NCBI GenBank assembly: GCA_963682085.1
Contig: OY821614.1
Location: 62,001-126,000 of the forward strand
Reading direction: 5' to 3'
DNA from: Thiodubiliella sp900128405
GTDB lineage: Bacteria > Pseudomonadota > Gammaproteobacteria > PS1 > Pseudothioglobaceae
DNA: 64,000 nucleotides
Below are positions 35,529 to 45,416 of the stretch, piece after piece. A program made the position numbers and the translations under genes. Position 1 is the first letter of the stretch; every line of letters starts with the position of its first letter. The notes beneath the pieces were generated by a model that saw nothing but the letters and a program-made list of their open reading frames with translations, did no database searches and was not told where the DNA came from.

Positions 35529-36936
35529 TAGCACTTTAGATTTTGCCACATTAGGTGAGGATTTTTTTTCAGAAATTGTATGTCAACCTTTAAAAAATAC
35601 TTTCTTAATTCATAAAAATCAGGCACTTTATAACAAACTTGGTTTAGACTGGGACAGTCAAACTTTGCTTAAAATTGCCTCAGGTGAGCAATCTTTTCAA
35701 GGGGTGTCGCCCATTGCCAGTGTTTATGCAGGGCATCAATTTGGGCATTTTGCAGGGCAGTTGGGCGATGGGCGTAGTTGTCTTATTGGGCAAGTGTTAC
35801 ACAATCCTCCTTTGCAAGAGCAGATAGGCAGTCACGAATTTTCACTGAAAGGGGCGGGGAAAACGCCTTATTCAAGAGGAGCAGATGGGCGGGCGGTATT
35901 GCGTTCATCGATTCGTGAATATCTTTGCTCCATTGCAATGCAAGGGCTTAATATTGCTACCACTGAGGCATTAACTTTGGTGGGGAGTGATACTGAGGTT
36001 TATCGGGAAAATATTGAAACAGGGGCGATTGTGATGCGAACTGCACCTAGTCATATTCGTTTTGGTCATTTTGAGTGGTTTGCTGCTCTTGGGCAAAAAA
36101 CAGAGGTTAAAAAATTGGCTGATTTTGTGATTGAACATTATTATCCGCAGTGCCAAGGTGCGAAAAAATATGTTGATTTTTTTAATGAAGTGGTTAAACG
36201 CACTGCCAAAATGATTGCCAATTGGCAAGCCCAAGGTTTTGCACATGGGGTAATGAATACTGATAATATGTCTATTCTTGGTTTGACTATTGATTACGGG
36301 CCTTTTGGATTTTTAGAAACTTATAACCCTAAATTCATCTGCAACCACTCCGACCACGAAGGGCGGTATGCTTTTGATCAGCAACCAGGTATTGGTTTGT
36401 GGAATTTATCTCGATTAGCGGATAGTTTGGGCAGTTTGATAGAAGTTAAACAAGCCAAAACCGTTTTAGACAATTATCAGCCATATTTGATTAAGGCATA
36501 TTCAAAATTGATGCGGAAAAAGTTTGGTTTCACCCAAAAAGATGAGCAAGATAATGTGTTAATCGGTCAATTTTTTGAAGTGCTATATCAGCATAAAAAA
36601 GACTATACCAATTCATTAAGGCAGTTGTCCAATATGGATAAATTGGCACGAGATGCCGATTTTAATGAGTGGATTGAGTTGTATGATAAACGCATCGCAC
36701 AAGAAAATAATCCGAATAGGATTGAGATGATGGAGGGTGTAAATCCCAATTATATTTTGCGTAATTATTTGGCAGAAGTTGCCATTCGAAAAGCGGAAGA
36801 TGACAAGGATTATAGTGAGATTGACACGCTATTTAATCTACTCAGTTACCCTTTTGATGAACAACCAGATTTAAAAGCTTATACTAATGAAGCCCCAGAT
36901 TGGGCACAAAATTTAGCGGTAAGTTGTTCTTCTTAG
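35500..36936 (+). CDS. selO: Protein adenylyltransferase SelO (YdiU family)
   Basis: A pseudokinase-fold enzyme that AMPylates proteins, linked to redox stress. The 478 residues match the family length, with SVYAGHQFGHFAGQLGDGRS near residue 75, KGAGKTPYSRGADGRAVLRSS near 125 and NTDNMSILGLTIDYGPFGFLE near 255. The C-terminus ends SCSS: the cysteine is where the animal homologue has selenocysteine. The start MNYLGQNLG lies inside gatB in another frame, implying translational coupling. It is convergent with the next gene, with a 1-bp gap. Confidence 0.95.
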   Translation: MNYLGQNLGNSTLDFATLGEDFFSEIVCQPLKNTFLIHKNQALYNKLGLDWDSQTLLKIASGEQSFQGVSPIASVYAGHQFGHFAGQLGDGRSCLIGQVLHNPPLQEQIGSHEFSLKGAGKTPYSRGADGRAVLRSSIREYLCSIAMQGLNIATTEALTLVGSDTEVYRENIETGAIVMRTAPSHIRFGHFEWFAALGQKTEVKKLADFVIEHYYPQCQGAKKYVDFFNEVVKRTAKMIANWQAQGFAHGVMNTDNMSILGLTIDYGPFGFLETYNPKFICNHSDHEGRYAFDQQPGIGLWNLSRLADSLGSLIEVKQAKTVLDNYQPYLIKAYSKLMRKKFGFTQKDEQDNVLIGQFFEVLYQHKKDYTNSLRQLSNMDKLARDADFNEWIELYDKRIAQENNPNRIEMMEGVNPNYILRNYLAEVAIRKAEDDKDYSEIDTLFNLLSYPFDEQPDLKAYTNEAPDWAQNLAVSCSS

Positions 36937-36937
36937 A

Positions 36938-37936
36938 TTAGATTTGCACCAAATATTGATTAATTGATTTGGGTAATAAGTTTAATAAAACACTTCTAGT
37001 TTGATGCCAATAGGCTGACAAAAGCAATAGCGTGGTGCCGATTAACACGCCTGTTAAGGCAAAACTATAGCTAATATCTCCATAAGTTTCTAAAATATTT
37101 GAAATGGCATACAACACATACGCCAAAGAGGAAACCATAAAAGCCCGTCTATCGATAGCAATAGAAATTAAACTCATAAAAATATATAAAACAATAGCAA
37201 TGACCATACTACTTATACTGTTGTTCCCCTCTAGTAAGCCAATCATTGAAAAAATAGGGTGAATAATCAAAGGTGCCGCTGTTAAATGCAACCAGAAGGC
37301 GACATCGGATTTATAGGTAACTCTTTCCATATCAGCATAATCCCAAGCCATAGCCAGTATAAAAATAATAATGCCGAAAAATAGCAGAATACTTAATAAG
37401 TAATCTATCATTGCTGGAAAAATGGAAAGACTAAGTGCAGTCAAAAAACCAATAAATGACATAGAGCCAGCGGCAATGGTAATAGGCACTTTAAAGCGTA
37501 ACCAATGTAGATACGCACCAAGTGTTGACACAGTGGCAGTAATAGCAATAGCAGTGGACATATTGAGAGTATCGTTAAGCAAGCTCATACATAAGTAATA
37601 TATGCCGCCAATAAAAGCAATTAACAAGACAATAGCAGGCAATGACATTTTTCTTTTACGAACAAAAAACTCACTTAAACCCCATGCGATGATTGGGAAT
37701 ACAATGTTGCCACTATGGGGCTGAATAGAATTTAATACCCATGCCGAAGAGAATAATAACATTAAGCAGGCAATAACAACAAAAATGTCATTAAAACTGC
37801 CAATCAATTTAAAATTTTCCTCATCAACTCGGTTTGTGCTTTTGCTTTTGTCAATAAATTGTCTGAAATTATCAACCGATGATTGCTTGAAAATATCTTG
37901 TTTTACAGCGTTGTTTAAATCTTCTTCTGAATACAT
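36938..37936 (-). CDS. Multi-pass membrane protein, unknown function
   Basis: A 332-residue protein with a ~55-residue soluble, charged N-terminus (MYSEEDLNNAVKQDIFKQ...) and then about ten closely packed hydrophobic segments. It recalls the DUF2157/DUF4401 class of uncharacterised bacterial membrane proteins, but I cannot confirm the family. It has a polar end (LLPKSINQYLVQI). It is 46 bp downstream of the M50 protease gene on the same strand and may be co-transcribed with it. Confidence 0.8.
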   Translation of the reverse strand: MYSEEDLNNAVKQDIFKQSSVDNFRQFIDKSKSTNRVDEENFKLIGSFNDIFVVIACLMLLFSSAWVLNSIQPHSGNIVFPIIAWGLSEFFVRKRKMSLPAIVLLIAFIGGIYYLCMSLLNDTLNMSTAIAITATVSTLGAYLHWLRFKVPITIAAGSMSFIGFLTALSLSIFPAMIDYLLSILLFFGIIIFILAMAWDYADMERVTYKSDVAFWLHLTAAPLIIHPIFSMIGLLEGNNSISSMVIAIVLYIFMSLISIAIDRRAFMVSSLAYVLYAISNILETYGDISYSFALTGVLIGTTLLLLSAYWHQTRSVLLNLLPKSINQYLVQI

Positions 37937-37982
37937 ATTGGTTTAGCCTTGGTAATTAGGTGGATAAAGTTGCTTGATGTTT

Positions 37983-38621
37983 TTAAATTAAAGCAAACAT
38001 AGCGTATTGCAGTGTATTTACGATTGGCAATACAACATATTCAAAAACACCTAGGAATAATAAGCCTAGAAGAATATACAAGCCATAATGCTCTAATTTG
38101 TTGTATTGATATGCCAAATAATTGGGCAACAAGGCGGTAACTACTCTGGAGCCATCAAGCGGAGGGAGGGGCAGTAGATTGAATACACCTAAAACCAAAT
38201 TAATGGCAATACCGAATTTTGCCATTTCAAATAAAAGTTGGTTGGATATATTGAGAGTAAAGGAAAGAATAAAAAGCCAAAATAGTGCCATTATAAAATT
38301 AGAAATAGGCCCAGCAAGGGCGACTGCAATCATATCCTTTTTTGGAGATTTAAGGGCGTTAAAGTTAATGGGAACGGGCTTTGCCCAGCCAAATAGAAAA
38401 GGCGACCCAGTGAAAAATAAAACTGCAGGCACTAAAAGTGTGCCTACCGGGTCAATGTGTTTAACGGGGTTTAAAGTCAGCCTGCCCAGCATTTTGGCAG
38501 TAGAATCACCACGCTGATTAGCGACCCATCCGTGAGCAACTTCGTGGATGGTGATGGCAAAAATCAGAGGAATAACATAAATTAAAAGAGTTTGAAAATC
38601 AGGCATAGTGAAATCAAGCAT
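37983..38621 (-). CDS. Site-2 protease family (M50) membrane metallopeptidase
   Basis: A 212-residue integral membrane zinc protease. The active site HEVAHGWVANQRGD (HExxH, near residue 25) lies in the first hydrophobic helix. The third zinc ligand is in NLLPLPPLDGSRVV (near 150). Short YwhC/Rip-like members of this size lack a PDZ domain. FLFGWAKPVPINFNALKSPK is typical of the subfamily. Substrate unknown. It is divergent from proS, with starts 38 bp apart. Confidence 0.92.
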   Translation of the reverse strand: MLDFTMPDFQTLLIYVIPLIFAITIHEVAHGWVANQRGDSTAKMLGRLTLNPVKHIDPVGTLLVPAVLFFTGSPFLFGWAKPVPINFNALKSPKKDMIAVALAGPISNFIMALFWLFILSFTLNISNQLLFEMAKFGIAINLVLGVFNLLPLPPLDGSRVVTALLPNYLAYQYNKLEHYGLYILLGLLFLGVFEYVVLPIVNTLQYAMFALI

Positions 38622-38659
38622 AGGTAAAATTGTTTGTTTTAAAATTTCACTATTATATA

Positions 38660-40339
38660 ATGAAAACCAGTCAAATTCTCATTCCAACACAAAAAGAAGC
38701 ACCAAATGATGCAAAAATTATCTCGCATCAGTTAATGATTCGTGCGGGGCTTATTTCTAAATTGGCATCAGGCTTGTATTCCTATTTGCCAGCGGGACTG
38801 AGAGTTTTGCAAAAAGTAGAGAAAATCATCCGTGAAGAAATGAATCGCTCAGGTGCACAGGAAATATTGATGCCTGTGGCACAGCCAGCAGAGTTGTGGC
38901 AAGAATCAGGTCGTTGGGATCAATATGGGGCAGAATTATTGCGTTTTAGTGATAGGCATCAGCGTGAATTTTGCCTAGGACCAACACACGAAGAAGTGGT
39001 TACGCATTTGGCGGCACAATATTTGCGTAGTTATAAGCAGTTGCCGATGAATTTTTATCAGATTCAAACTAAGTTTCGTGATGAAATTCGCCCTCGTTTT
39101 GGGGTGATGCGTTCGCGTGAATTTATTATGAAAGATGCTTATTCTTTTCATTTAGATGCAGACAGCTTGCAGGTAGAATTTGACAAAATGCACGCCACTT
39201 ATTGTGCAATTTTTGAACGCCTTGGCTTAGATTATCGCCCAGTATTAGCCGACAGTGGTAGCATTGGTGGTGAAAATTCTATTGAGTTTCATGTGTTGGC
39301 AGACAGTGGTGAGGATGCGATTTGCTTTTCAGATGAATCAGATTATGCTGCTAATATTGAAAAAGTGGCTTTTTCTAAACAAGTGCGTATCGGCACACCT
39401 GAGGCTGTAGAAGAAAAAGTGTTGACCAAGAAAAAAACCAGTATTGAGGAGGTTGCTGAGTTCTTAAATACCAAACCATCGGATTGCATTAAAACTTTAA
39501 TCATTAAAACCGCCAGCGGTTATAAAGCCTTAGCACTTCGTGGCGACCACGAATTAAATGAAATCAAGGTGCAAAATTTATGGGGCGAATTTGAATTTGC
39601 CACAGATGATGAAATTAAACGCCTAGATTTAAAGAAAGGTTTTATTGGCGTTAATGCATTGAGTATTGATTTAGTCGTAGATTATACTGCCGAAGTTATG
39701 TGTGATTTTGTTTGTGGTGCTAATGAGTGGGATTATCATCTAACGGGTGCCAATTGGGGGGATATTGAATTTGAATCTGCTGATTTACGCAATGCTGTTG
39801 CAGGTGATGATTCCCCTGATGGCAAAGGTAAATTGGTGATTAAACGAGGCATCGAAGTGGGGCATATTTTCCAGTTGGGTGATAAATATTCTAAGGCGAT
39901 GAATGCCAATGTCATTGGCGAATCTGGCAAGGCAGTAACGATGACGATGGGCTGTTATGGTATTGGCGTAACCCGTGTTGTGGCAGCGGCAATTGAGCAA
40001 AATTATGATGATAAAGGCATCGTTTTTCCTACCAGTATCGCCCCTTTTCAATTGGTGATTGTGCCGATTAATTATAATAAATCTACTCGTGTTAGAGCTT
40101 TGGCAGACGAGTTATATCAGCAATGCTTGAGTGCAGGTATTGAAGTTTTGCTTGACGATAGAAAAGAACGAGCTGGCATTATGTTTGCTGATAGCGAACT
40201 TTTGGGTATTCCTCATCGTGTGGTGCTTAGTGATACACATGCTGATAATGGCAATGTGGAATACAAAGCGAGAAGTGAGCCAGATAAAATTGAAGTGAAG
40301 TTTGATAATGCATTGATTTTCATTCAATCAAAATTATGA
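38660..40339 (+). CDS. proS: Prolyl-tRNA synthetase
   Basis: Class II synthetase charging tRNA-Pro, bacterial type with an inserted editing domain. Starting at MKTSQILIPTQKEAP gives 559 residues, in good agreement with the family; the ten extra codons from 38630 are not conserved. Motif 2 (FRDEIRPRFGVMRSREFIMKDAYSFH) and motif 3 (MGCYGIGVTRVVAAAIEQ) are intact. The editing domain includes IKTLIIKT and ALRGDHELNEIK. No Shine-Dalgarno is visible, and the AT-rich stretch before the start contains TATAAT overlapping the ATG. It overlaps psd by 4 bp. Confidence 0.97.
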   Translation: MKTSQILIPTQKEAPNDAKIISHQLMIRAGLISKLASGLYSYLPAGLRVLQKVEKIIREEMNRSGAQEILMPVAQPAELWQESGRWDQYGAELLRFSDRHQREFCLGPTHEEVVTHLAAQYLRSYKQLPMNFYQIQTKFRDEIRPRFGVMRSREFIMKDAYSFHLDADSLQVEFDKMHATYCAIFERLGLDYRPVLADSGSIGGENSIEFHVLADSGEDAICFSDESDYAANIEKVAFSKQVRIGTPEAVEEKVLTKKKTSIEEVAEFLNTKPSDCIKTLIIKTASGYKALALRGDHELNEIKVQNLWGEFEFATDDEIKRLDLKKGFIGVNALSIDLVVDYTAEVMCDFVCGANEWDYHLTGANWGDIEFESADLRNAVAGDDSPDGKGKLVIKRGIEVGHIFQLGDKYSKAMNANVIGESGKAVTMTMGCYGIGVTRVVAAAIEQNYDDKGIVFPTSIAPFQLVIVPINYNKSTRVRALADELYQQCLSAGIEVLLDDRKERAGIMFADSELLGIPHRVVLSDTHADNGNVEYKARSEPDKIEVKFDNALIFIQSKL

Positions 40340-41115
40340 TGACTTGGCTACAATACTTATTACCACAGCATTTACTTTCAAAGTTAATGTTTCATTTTGC
40401 ACGCATTGAAAATACTTGGATTAAGAATAATTTTATTGCTTGGTTTGTGAAATCGTATCATGTTGATTTATCTGAGGCGGTGCGGGAAAACATAAAAGAT
40501 TATCAAACTTTTAATGATTTTTTTACCCGCAAGCTCAAAGCCAATGCGCGTCCGCTTGGTGAGGGGCTAATCAGCCCTGTGGATGGAACGGTATCGCAAG
40601 CTGGTAGTATTAAAAATGGTGATTTAATTCAAGCAAAAGGCAAAAAGTTTAGTTTGAAAGCTTTGCTTAATGATGAAAAAAAATTCCAGAATTTTGCCAC
40701 CATTTATTTATCTCCAAGTAACTATCATCGCATTCATGCGCCACTTGATGGCAAACTATTAAGAATGGATTATATCGGCGGTGATTTGTTTTCGGTGAAT
40801 CAGCAAACCGTTAGTTCGGTGGATAATATTTTTGCCAGAAATGAGCGTGTTGTTTGTTATTTTGATACTCATACCATTGTCTTGGTGGGTGCGATTTTTG
40901 TAGGCAGTATGGAGACTGTGTGGCACGGTCAAATTACCCCACCTTATGGCAAGCAATTTAGTGTGGATTATAGTGGCAAAGACATACGCCTTAAAAAAGG
41001 AGAAGAACTGGGGCGTTTTAATATGGGTTCAACAGTGATTTTACTAAGCAATACACACCAATTTGATTTGCAATCTGGGCAAGGGGTTAAGATGGGTCAA
41101 TCTTTGTCAATCTAA
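40336..41115 (+). CDS. psd: Phosphatidylserine decarboxylase proenzyme
   Basis: Makes phosphatidylethanolamine in the inner membrane. The 259-residue proenzyme self-cleaves at the GST motif to create a pyruvoyl group: here RFNMGSTVILL near residue 225 (methionine in place of the usual leucine of LGST). Other conserved parts are FNDFFTRKLKANARPL, SPVDGTVSQ and LSPSNYHRIHAPLDG. It overlaps the convergent CNNM/CBS gene by 29 bp at the 3' ends. Confidence 0.96.
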   Translation: MMTWLQYLLPQHLLSKLMFHFARIENTWIKNNFIAWFVKSYHVDLSEAVRENIKDYQTFNDFFTRKLKANARPLGEGLISPVDGTVSQAGSIKNGDLIQAKGKKFSLKALLNDEKKFQNFATIYLSPSNYHRIHAPLDGKLLRMDYIGGDLFSVNQQTVSSVDNIFARNERVVCYFDTHTIVLVGAIFVGSMETVWHGQITPPYGKQFSVDYSGKDIRLKKGEELGRFNMGSTVILLSNTHQFDLQSGQGVKMGQSLSI

Positions 41116-42340
41116 CCAATTTAATGGTTCTGTTGGTAATTTGTATGATATCAATTAAGATATTATCAATTTTTATACTAACATCACGCGTTGGAATGCT
41201 TTGTAATTCTTCTAAAATAAGCCCGTTTAAAGTTTTGGCTTTGTCAACGCTAAGATTGGTGTCTAATAAGGCATTAAGTTCCCGAATGCTAACCCTTGGG
41301 TCAACCAAATAACTGCCATCTTCCTGCTTGATAACTTCATCGATACTCTCATTTTGATTGGAAGTGAATTGTCCCACAATCTCTTCTAAAATATCTTCCA
41401 AAACAATCAAGCCGCGTATTTCACCATATTCATCTACCACCAATCCCAAGCGTCTTTTTTGCATTTGAAAATGCTTTAATTGATGTGCTAAAGAAGTGCC
41501 TTCTGGCACAAAATACGGTTTGCGAATCAACGCCAAGACATTCTCAACACTGAATGCATCCTTGGCATATAAATTAACCACATTACGCATATGTAGCACA
41601 CCTGTAATGTTGTTACTCGATGTATCGTAAGTCAGTAAGCGTGTGTGCTGTGTGCGTTGTAGCTGTTTGATAATTTCATCAGGTTTACTGGTGTCAATAC
41701 TGATAAGCTCATGCCTTGGAATCATAATATCCTCAACTTTCACCTTTTCTAAATCGATAATATTAAGTAACATTTTTTGATAATTTGAAGCAATAATTGG
41801 TTTAGCATCATTCACCACCATTTTTAATTCCTCTGAACTAATGTCATCAGTATGGCTTTTTTCTTTGATACCTAAAACTGCAAGAATCCCTTTGCTTAAT
41901 TGTGCAATCAACCAAACAAAAGGTTTGAAAATTTGAATAAACACCTTGATGATAATCGAAGCGGGTAGGGCGATTTTTTCAGGGTTTTTGGCGGCAAAAG
42001 TTTTGGGCGTGGTTTCGGCAAACACAAGAATAATAAAAGTCAGTGCCAGTGATGCTAATATCACCGAACCATCCCCCCATAATTTAATCGCTAATATGGT
42101 GGCAATGCTTGAGGCAAAAATATTCACCAAATTATTACCCAACAAAATTGTGCCAATTAAAGAGTCTAAATCCTCTAATAAGCACTCAGTGCGTTTGGCA
42201 TTTTTATTAGTTTTGGCAAGTGCTTTCAGACGATAGCGATTAATCGCCATCATTGAGGTTTCTGCTGATGAAAAAAAAGCAGAAGCCAAAATAAGCCCCA
42301 CAAGAAGGGCAATTAACCAAGAAATTGAAAGTGTATCCAA
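41087..42340 (-). CDS. CNNM/CorB-type transmembrane protein with CBS domains
   Basis: A 417-residue hemolysin-C/CorB family protein, associated with magnesium or cobalt efflux. The N-terminal DUF21/CNNM domain (about residues 1-180) has three to four membrane helices with ASAFFSSAETSMMAINRYRL. Then comes a pair of CBS domains (VEDIMIPRHELISID...; RKPYFVPEGTSLAHQLKHFQMQKRRLGLVVDEYGEIRGLIVLEDILEEIVG). A C-terminal CorC/HlyC domain follows. It lies 12 bp downstream of eno on the same strand. Confidence 0.92.
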   Translation of the reverse strand: MDTLSISWLIALLVGLILASAFFSSAETSMMAINRYRLKALAKTNKNAKRTECLLEDLDSLIGTILLGNNLVNIFASSIATILAIKLWGDGSVILASLALTFIILVFAETTPKTFAAKNPEKIALPASIIIKVFIQIFKPFVWLIAQLSKGILAVLGIKEKSHTDDISSEELKMVVNDAKPIIASNYQKMLLNIIDLEKVKVEDIMIPRHELISIDTSKPDEIIKQLQRTQHTRLLTYDTSSNNITGVLHMRNVVNLYAKDAFSVENVLALIRKPYFVPEGTSLAHQLKHFQMQKRRLGLVVDEYGEIRGLIVLEDILEEIVGQFTSNQNESIDEVIKQEDGSYLVDPRVSIRELNALLDTNLSVDKAKTLNGLILEELQSIPTRDVSIKIDNILIDIIQITNRTIKLVRLTKIDPS

Positions 42341-42352
42341 ATGACTGTGTGT

Positions 42353-43633
42353 TTAATTTAAGTGATTAAACGCTGCAAGTCCAGGGTAAATGGCATCTGC
42401 ACCCAGTGCTTCTTCAATGCGTAATAGGCGGTTATATTTTGCCAAACGATCAGAGCGAGAAAGTGAACCAGTTTTAATCTGACCACAGCCTGTTGCCACC
42501 GCTAAATCTGCAATAGTCGTATCTTCAGTTTCGCCAGAGCGATGTGACATAACGCAAGTGTAACCAGCCTTATTCGCCATTTCCATAGCAGTAAAAGTTT
42601 CACTTAATGTGCCAATTTGATTAACTTTTATGAGGATTGAATTGGCGATACTCTTATCGATACCTTCGGCAAGGATTTTACTATTTGTTACAAATAAATC
42701 ATCACCAACCAATTGCACTTTATCGCCAATTTTTTTAGTCAACAAATCCCAGCCATCCCAATCGCCTTCATCCATCCCATCTTCGATAGAAATAATAGGA
42801 TAATTCTCCACCCAGTTTGCCAAATAATCGACAAACTCCGCAGAAGTTAGTGAGCGATTTTCAGAAGCAAGGTGGTAAGTGCCATTTTCATAAAATTCGG
42901 AACTGGCAGCATCAATGCCGATAAAAATATCTTTACCTGCAGTATAGCCTGCTTTTTCAATTGCCTCTAAAATGACTTTAATTGCCTCTTCATTTGAAGT
43001 TAAATCAGGTGCAAATCCACCTTCATCACCCACTGCTGTATTCAGCCCTTTAGCCTCTAACACTGCCTTTAAATGATGGAAAATCTCAGCACCATAACGC
43101 AATGCCTCTTTAAAACTCGGTGCACCTGCAGGAATGATCATAAATTCTTGAATATCCACACTATTATTAGCATGTTCGCCACCGTTGATAATGTTCATCA
43201 TTGGCACTGGCAATCTGTATTTTTCACCCAAATTAAGTGTGTCATATAAAGGCTTGTTTTGCCCATTTGCATTTGCATGAGCTGCCGCTAAAGAAACCGC
43301 TAGAATAGCATTTGCACCTAAACGAGATTTTGTTTCTGTGCCATCCAATGTAATCATTGCCGCATCAATCTTGGCAAGGTCGGTAATATCAAAACCGATT
43401 AATGCCTGAGCAATTTCAGTGTTAATAAAAGCCACCGCCTTTAACACGCCTTTGCCTAGATAACGAGATTTATCCCCATCACGCAATTCCAATGCTTCTC
43501 GTGCACCTGTTGAGGCACCTGATGGCACCATTGCACTGCCGATAGTGCCGTTATTAAGAATTACATCCGCTTCAATAGTTGGATTACCTCTGGAATCAAG
43601 AATTTCTCTTGCTTTAATTTGTTGTATTTTCAT
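42353..43633 (-). CDS. eno: Enolase
   Basis: Glycolytic enzyme interconverting 2-phosphoglycerate and phosphoenolpyruvate; also part of the RNA degradosome in many gammaproteobacteria. The 426 residues have the substrate loop PSGASTGAREALELRDGD, the magnesium ligands around FIGIDAASSEFY, SIEDGMDEGDWDGW and LVGDDLFVTN, and the signature SHRSGETEDTTIADLAVA. It is preceded by a ~600-bp gap that should hold its promoter. Confidence 0.98.
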   Translation of the reverse strand: MKIQQIKAREILDSRGNPTIEADVILNNGTIGSAMVPSGASTGAREALELRDGDKSRYLGKGVLKAVAFINTEIAQALIGFDITDLAKIDAAMITLDGTETKSRLGANAILAVSLAAAHANANGQNKPLYDTLNLGEKYRLPVPMMNIINGGEHANNSVDIQEFMIIPAGAPSFKEALRYGAEIFHHLKAVLEAKGLNTAVGDEGGFAPDLTSNEEAIKVILEAIEKAGYTAGKDIFIGIDAASSEFYENGTYHLASENRSLTSAEFVDYLANWVENYPIISIEDGMDEGDWDGWDLLTKKIGDKVQLVGDDLFVTNSKILAEGIDKSIANSILIKVNQIGTLSETFTAMEMANKAGYTCVMSHRSGETEDTTIADLAVATGCGQIKTGSLSRSDRLAKYNRLLRIEEALGADAIYPGLAAFNHLN

Positions 43634-44233
43634 AGATTTTTTTTAGACAAAGTTTGTGTTGTAAGTTAGCATTGTTTTTATAAACCACTTGCTCAAATAG
43701 TTATGCTAAATACCTAGTTGATGCAATTAACAATTGGTATAAATTATTTTCATTTTTTTTCATTAAGATTTATTTTATATAAATATTGCTAATAAACACC
43801 TTGATACTAGTATTTTTAGAACTCATAATGGACATTAAGAGAATAATTTAGCTAATTCTTTTGGCAACTTTAAGACTTTTATTGCTTGCACTTAATCCTT
43901 GAAGTTTATCAAAGACTTATTTGGTAAAGGCACTAATACAAGTAACTCTCTCTGCTTTAATTTTGTTAAGAATAGCCGTATTTATTCACCTAATTGCCGT
44001 GATATTACTCTTTTATAAATGAAGCGATAATTATACTATATAAAAAAATAGTAATTACACTGTTAATTATATTTCATCCCTCCTTAAAAAATAGATTCTG
44101 AGTATTAAAATCTAGTTTTAACTCTTTGATGTAGTTCTCGTTATTTTTTGCTTTTTGATGATATTTTTAACCCTTTTAAAAGGGTTAAAAATTATTTATG
44201 TTTTGTCAAAATTAGTGATTTTTACAAAAGGCA
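43634..44233. other. 600-bp intergenic region between dnaJ and eno
   Basis: No intact gene is visible. Around 43850-43980 the minus strand has a short protein-like stretch broken by stops (fragments such as NKIKAERVTCISAFTK and VFDKLQGLSASNKSLKVAKRIS), which could be a decayed gene. The eno promoter must lie near the left end, but no clear sigma-70 pair was found. A 28-bp perfect palindrome is at 44164-44191. Confidence 0.5.
44164..44191. terminator. Perfect palindrome downstream of dnaJ, possible terminator
   Basis: TTTTTAACCCTTTT and its complement AAAAGGGTTAAAAA abut at 44177/44178, forming a 28-bp perfect palindrome 43 bp after the dnaJ stop on the minus strand. The stem could end transcription, but the sequence after it lacks a clear T-run on either strand, so it may instead be a protein-binding site. 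Confidence 0.4.
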
Positions 44234-45346
44234 TTATTCAAAAAACGATTTCATTTTACCAAAGAAGGAATCTGACTCAGGATGTTGTTTTTTGCCACAT
44301 GAGCCTGAAAACTGTTGCAGTAATTTTTTTTGTTTACCGTTAAGATTAACAGGTGTTTCAAGTTTAACTTGGCAAATTAAATCGCCTGTGCCACTGCCTT
44401 GTAAACCAGTAACGCCTTTCCCTTTTAAGCGGAATTGTTTACCTGTTTGTGTGCCTGAAGGAATCTTAATTTTGAATTTTCCATTTAATGTTGGCACTTC
44501 AATATCACCACCCAATGCTGCTGAGGCAAAATCAATTGGCACGCCACAATAAAGGTCATTGCCACGGCGTTCAAAAATATCATGAGGCCTAACATGTATT
44601 TCTACATATAAATCGCCACTTGGGCCACCACGAGTGCCAGCTTCACCTTCGCCAGTTAGACGAATGCGGTTACCTGTGTCCACGCCAGCAGGGACTTTCA
44701 CTGAGAGTGTTTTTTGTCTTCGAACCACGCCTTTACCATGGCAATCACCACAAGGTGAATCAATTACTTGACCAGCACCTTTACATTGTGGACAGGGTTG
44801 CTGCACGGAAAAAGGACCTTGTTGCATATGCACTTGTCCTGCACCACGACAAGTGCCACAAGTTTTAGCGCTGGTGCCTGTTCTAGCACCAGTGCCGTGG
44901 CAGGTGTCACATTTTTCGCCTTTAGGAATACGCACTTGCACGGTTTTACCTTGGGCTGCTTCTTTAAGGTTAATTTCTAAATTATAGCGTAAATCTGAGC
45001 CACGATTATCAGGTTGTGCTTGGCGACCGCCACCAAAAATATCACCAAAAATATCACCAAAACCACCGCCACCACCGAATGGATTTCCACCACCAAAACC
45101 ACCACCACCTGCATTGCCATTTACACCTGCATGGCCAAATTGGTCGTAGGCTTGTCGTTTTTGCTCATCGGATAAGATACTATAAGCCTTTTGTATTTCT
45201 TTAAAAGTCTTTTCTGCCGCTTCCTTGTTGTCTTTGTTGCGGTCAGGATGGTGTTTCATCGCTAATCGTTTGTAGGCTTTTTTAATGGCCTTTGCATCGG
45301 TATTTTTTGTTACACCAAGTATTTCGTAATAATCTCTTTCTGACAT
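44234..45346 (-). CDS. dnaJ: Chaperone DnaJ (Hsp40)
   Basis: Co-chaperone stimulating DnaK ATPase and delivering unfolded proteins. The 370 residues have the J-domain with HPD (MKHHPDRNKDNKEAAEKTF, near residue 33), a Gly/Phe-rich region (about 75-105), four zinc-finger repeats of CxxCxGxG type (CDTCHGTG, CGTCRGAG, CPQCKGAG, CGDCHGKG) and the C-terminal substrate domain. It follows dnaK by 70 bp with a terminator in between, so it may be transcribed by read-through. Confidence 0.98.
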   Translation of the reverse strand: MSERDYYEILGVTKNTDAKAIKKAYKRLAMKHHPDRNKDNKEAAEKTFKEIQKAYSILSDEQKRQAYDQFGHAGVNGNAGGGGFGGGNPFGGGGGFGDIFGDIFGGGRQAQPDNRGSDLRYNLEINLKEAAQGKTVQVRIPKGEKCDTCHGTGARTGTSAKTCGTCRGAGQVHMQQGPFSVQQPCPQCKGAGQVIDSPCGDCHGKGVVRRQKTLSVKVPAGVDTGNRIRLTGEGEAGTRGGPSGDLYVEIHVRPHDIFERRGNDLYCGVPIDFASAALGGDIEVPTLNGKFKIKIPSGTQTGKQFRLKGKGVTGLQGSGTGDLICQVKLETPVNLNGKQKKLLQQFSGSCGKKQHPESDSFFGKMKSFFE

Positions 45347-45366
45347 AGTCTAATTTCCCGTAAAGC

Positions 45367-45396
45367 AAAAAACCCTCTTTAACAGAAGGTTTTTTT
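45367..45396 (-). terminator. Intrinsic terminator between dnaK and dnaJ
   Basis: Read on the minus strand, CCTTCT and AGAGGG pair around a GTTAA loop, extended by A/T pairs and followed by TTTTTT. It lies 20 bp after the dnaK stop. It probably reduces transcription into dnaJ, setting the usual excess of DnaK over DnaJ. The T-runs on both sides would allow function in both directions. Confidence 0.75.
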
Positions 45397-45416
45397 GTGC
45401 GTTTAAATAAAACGAT

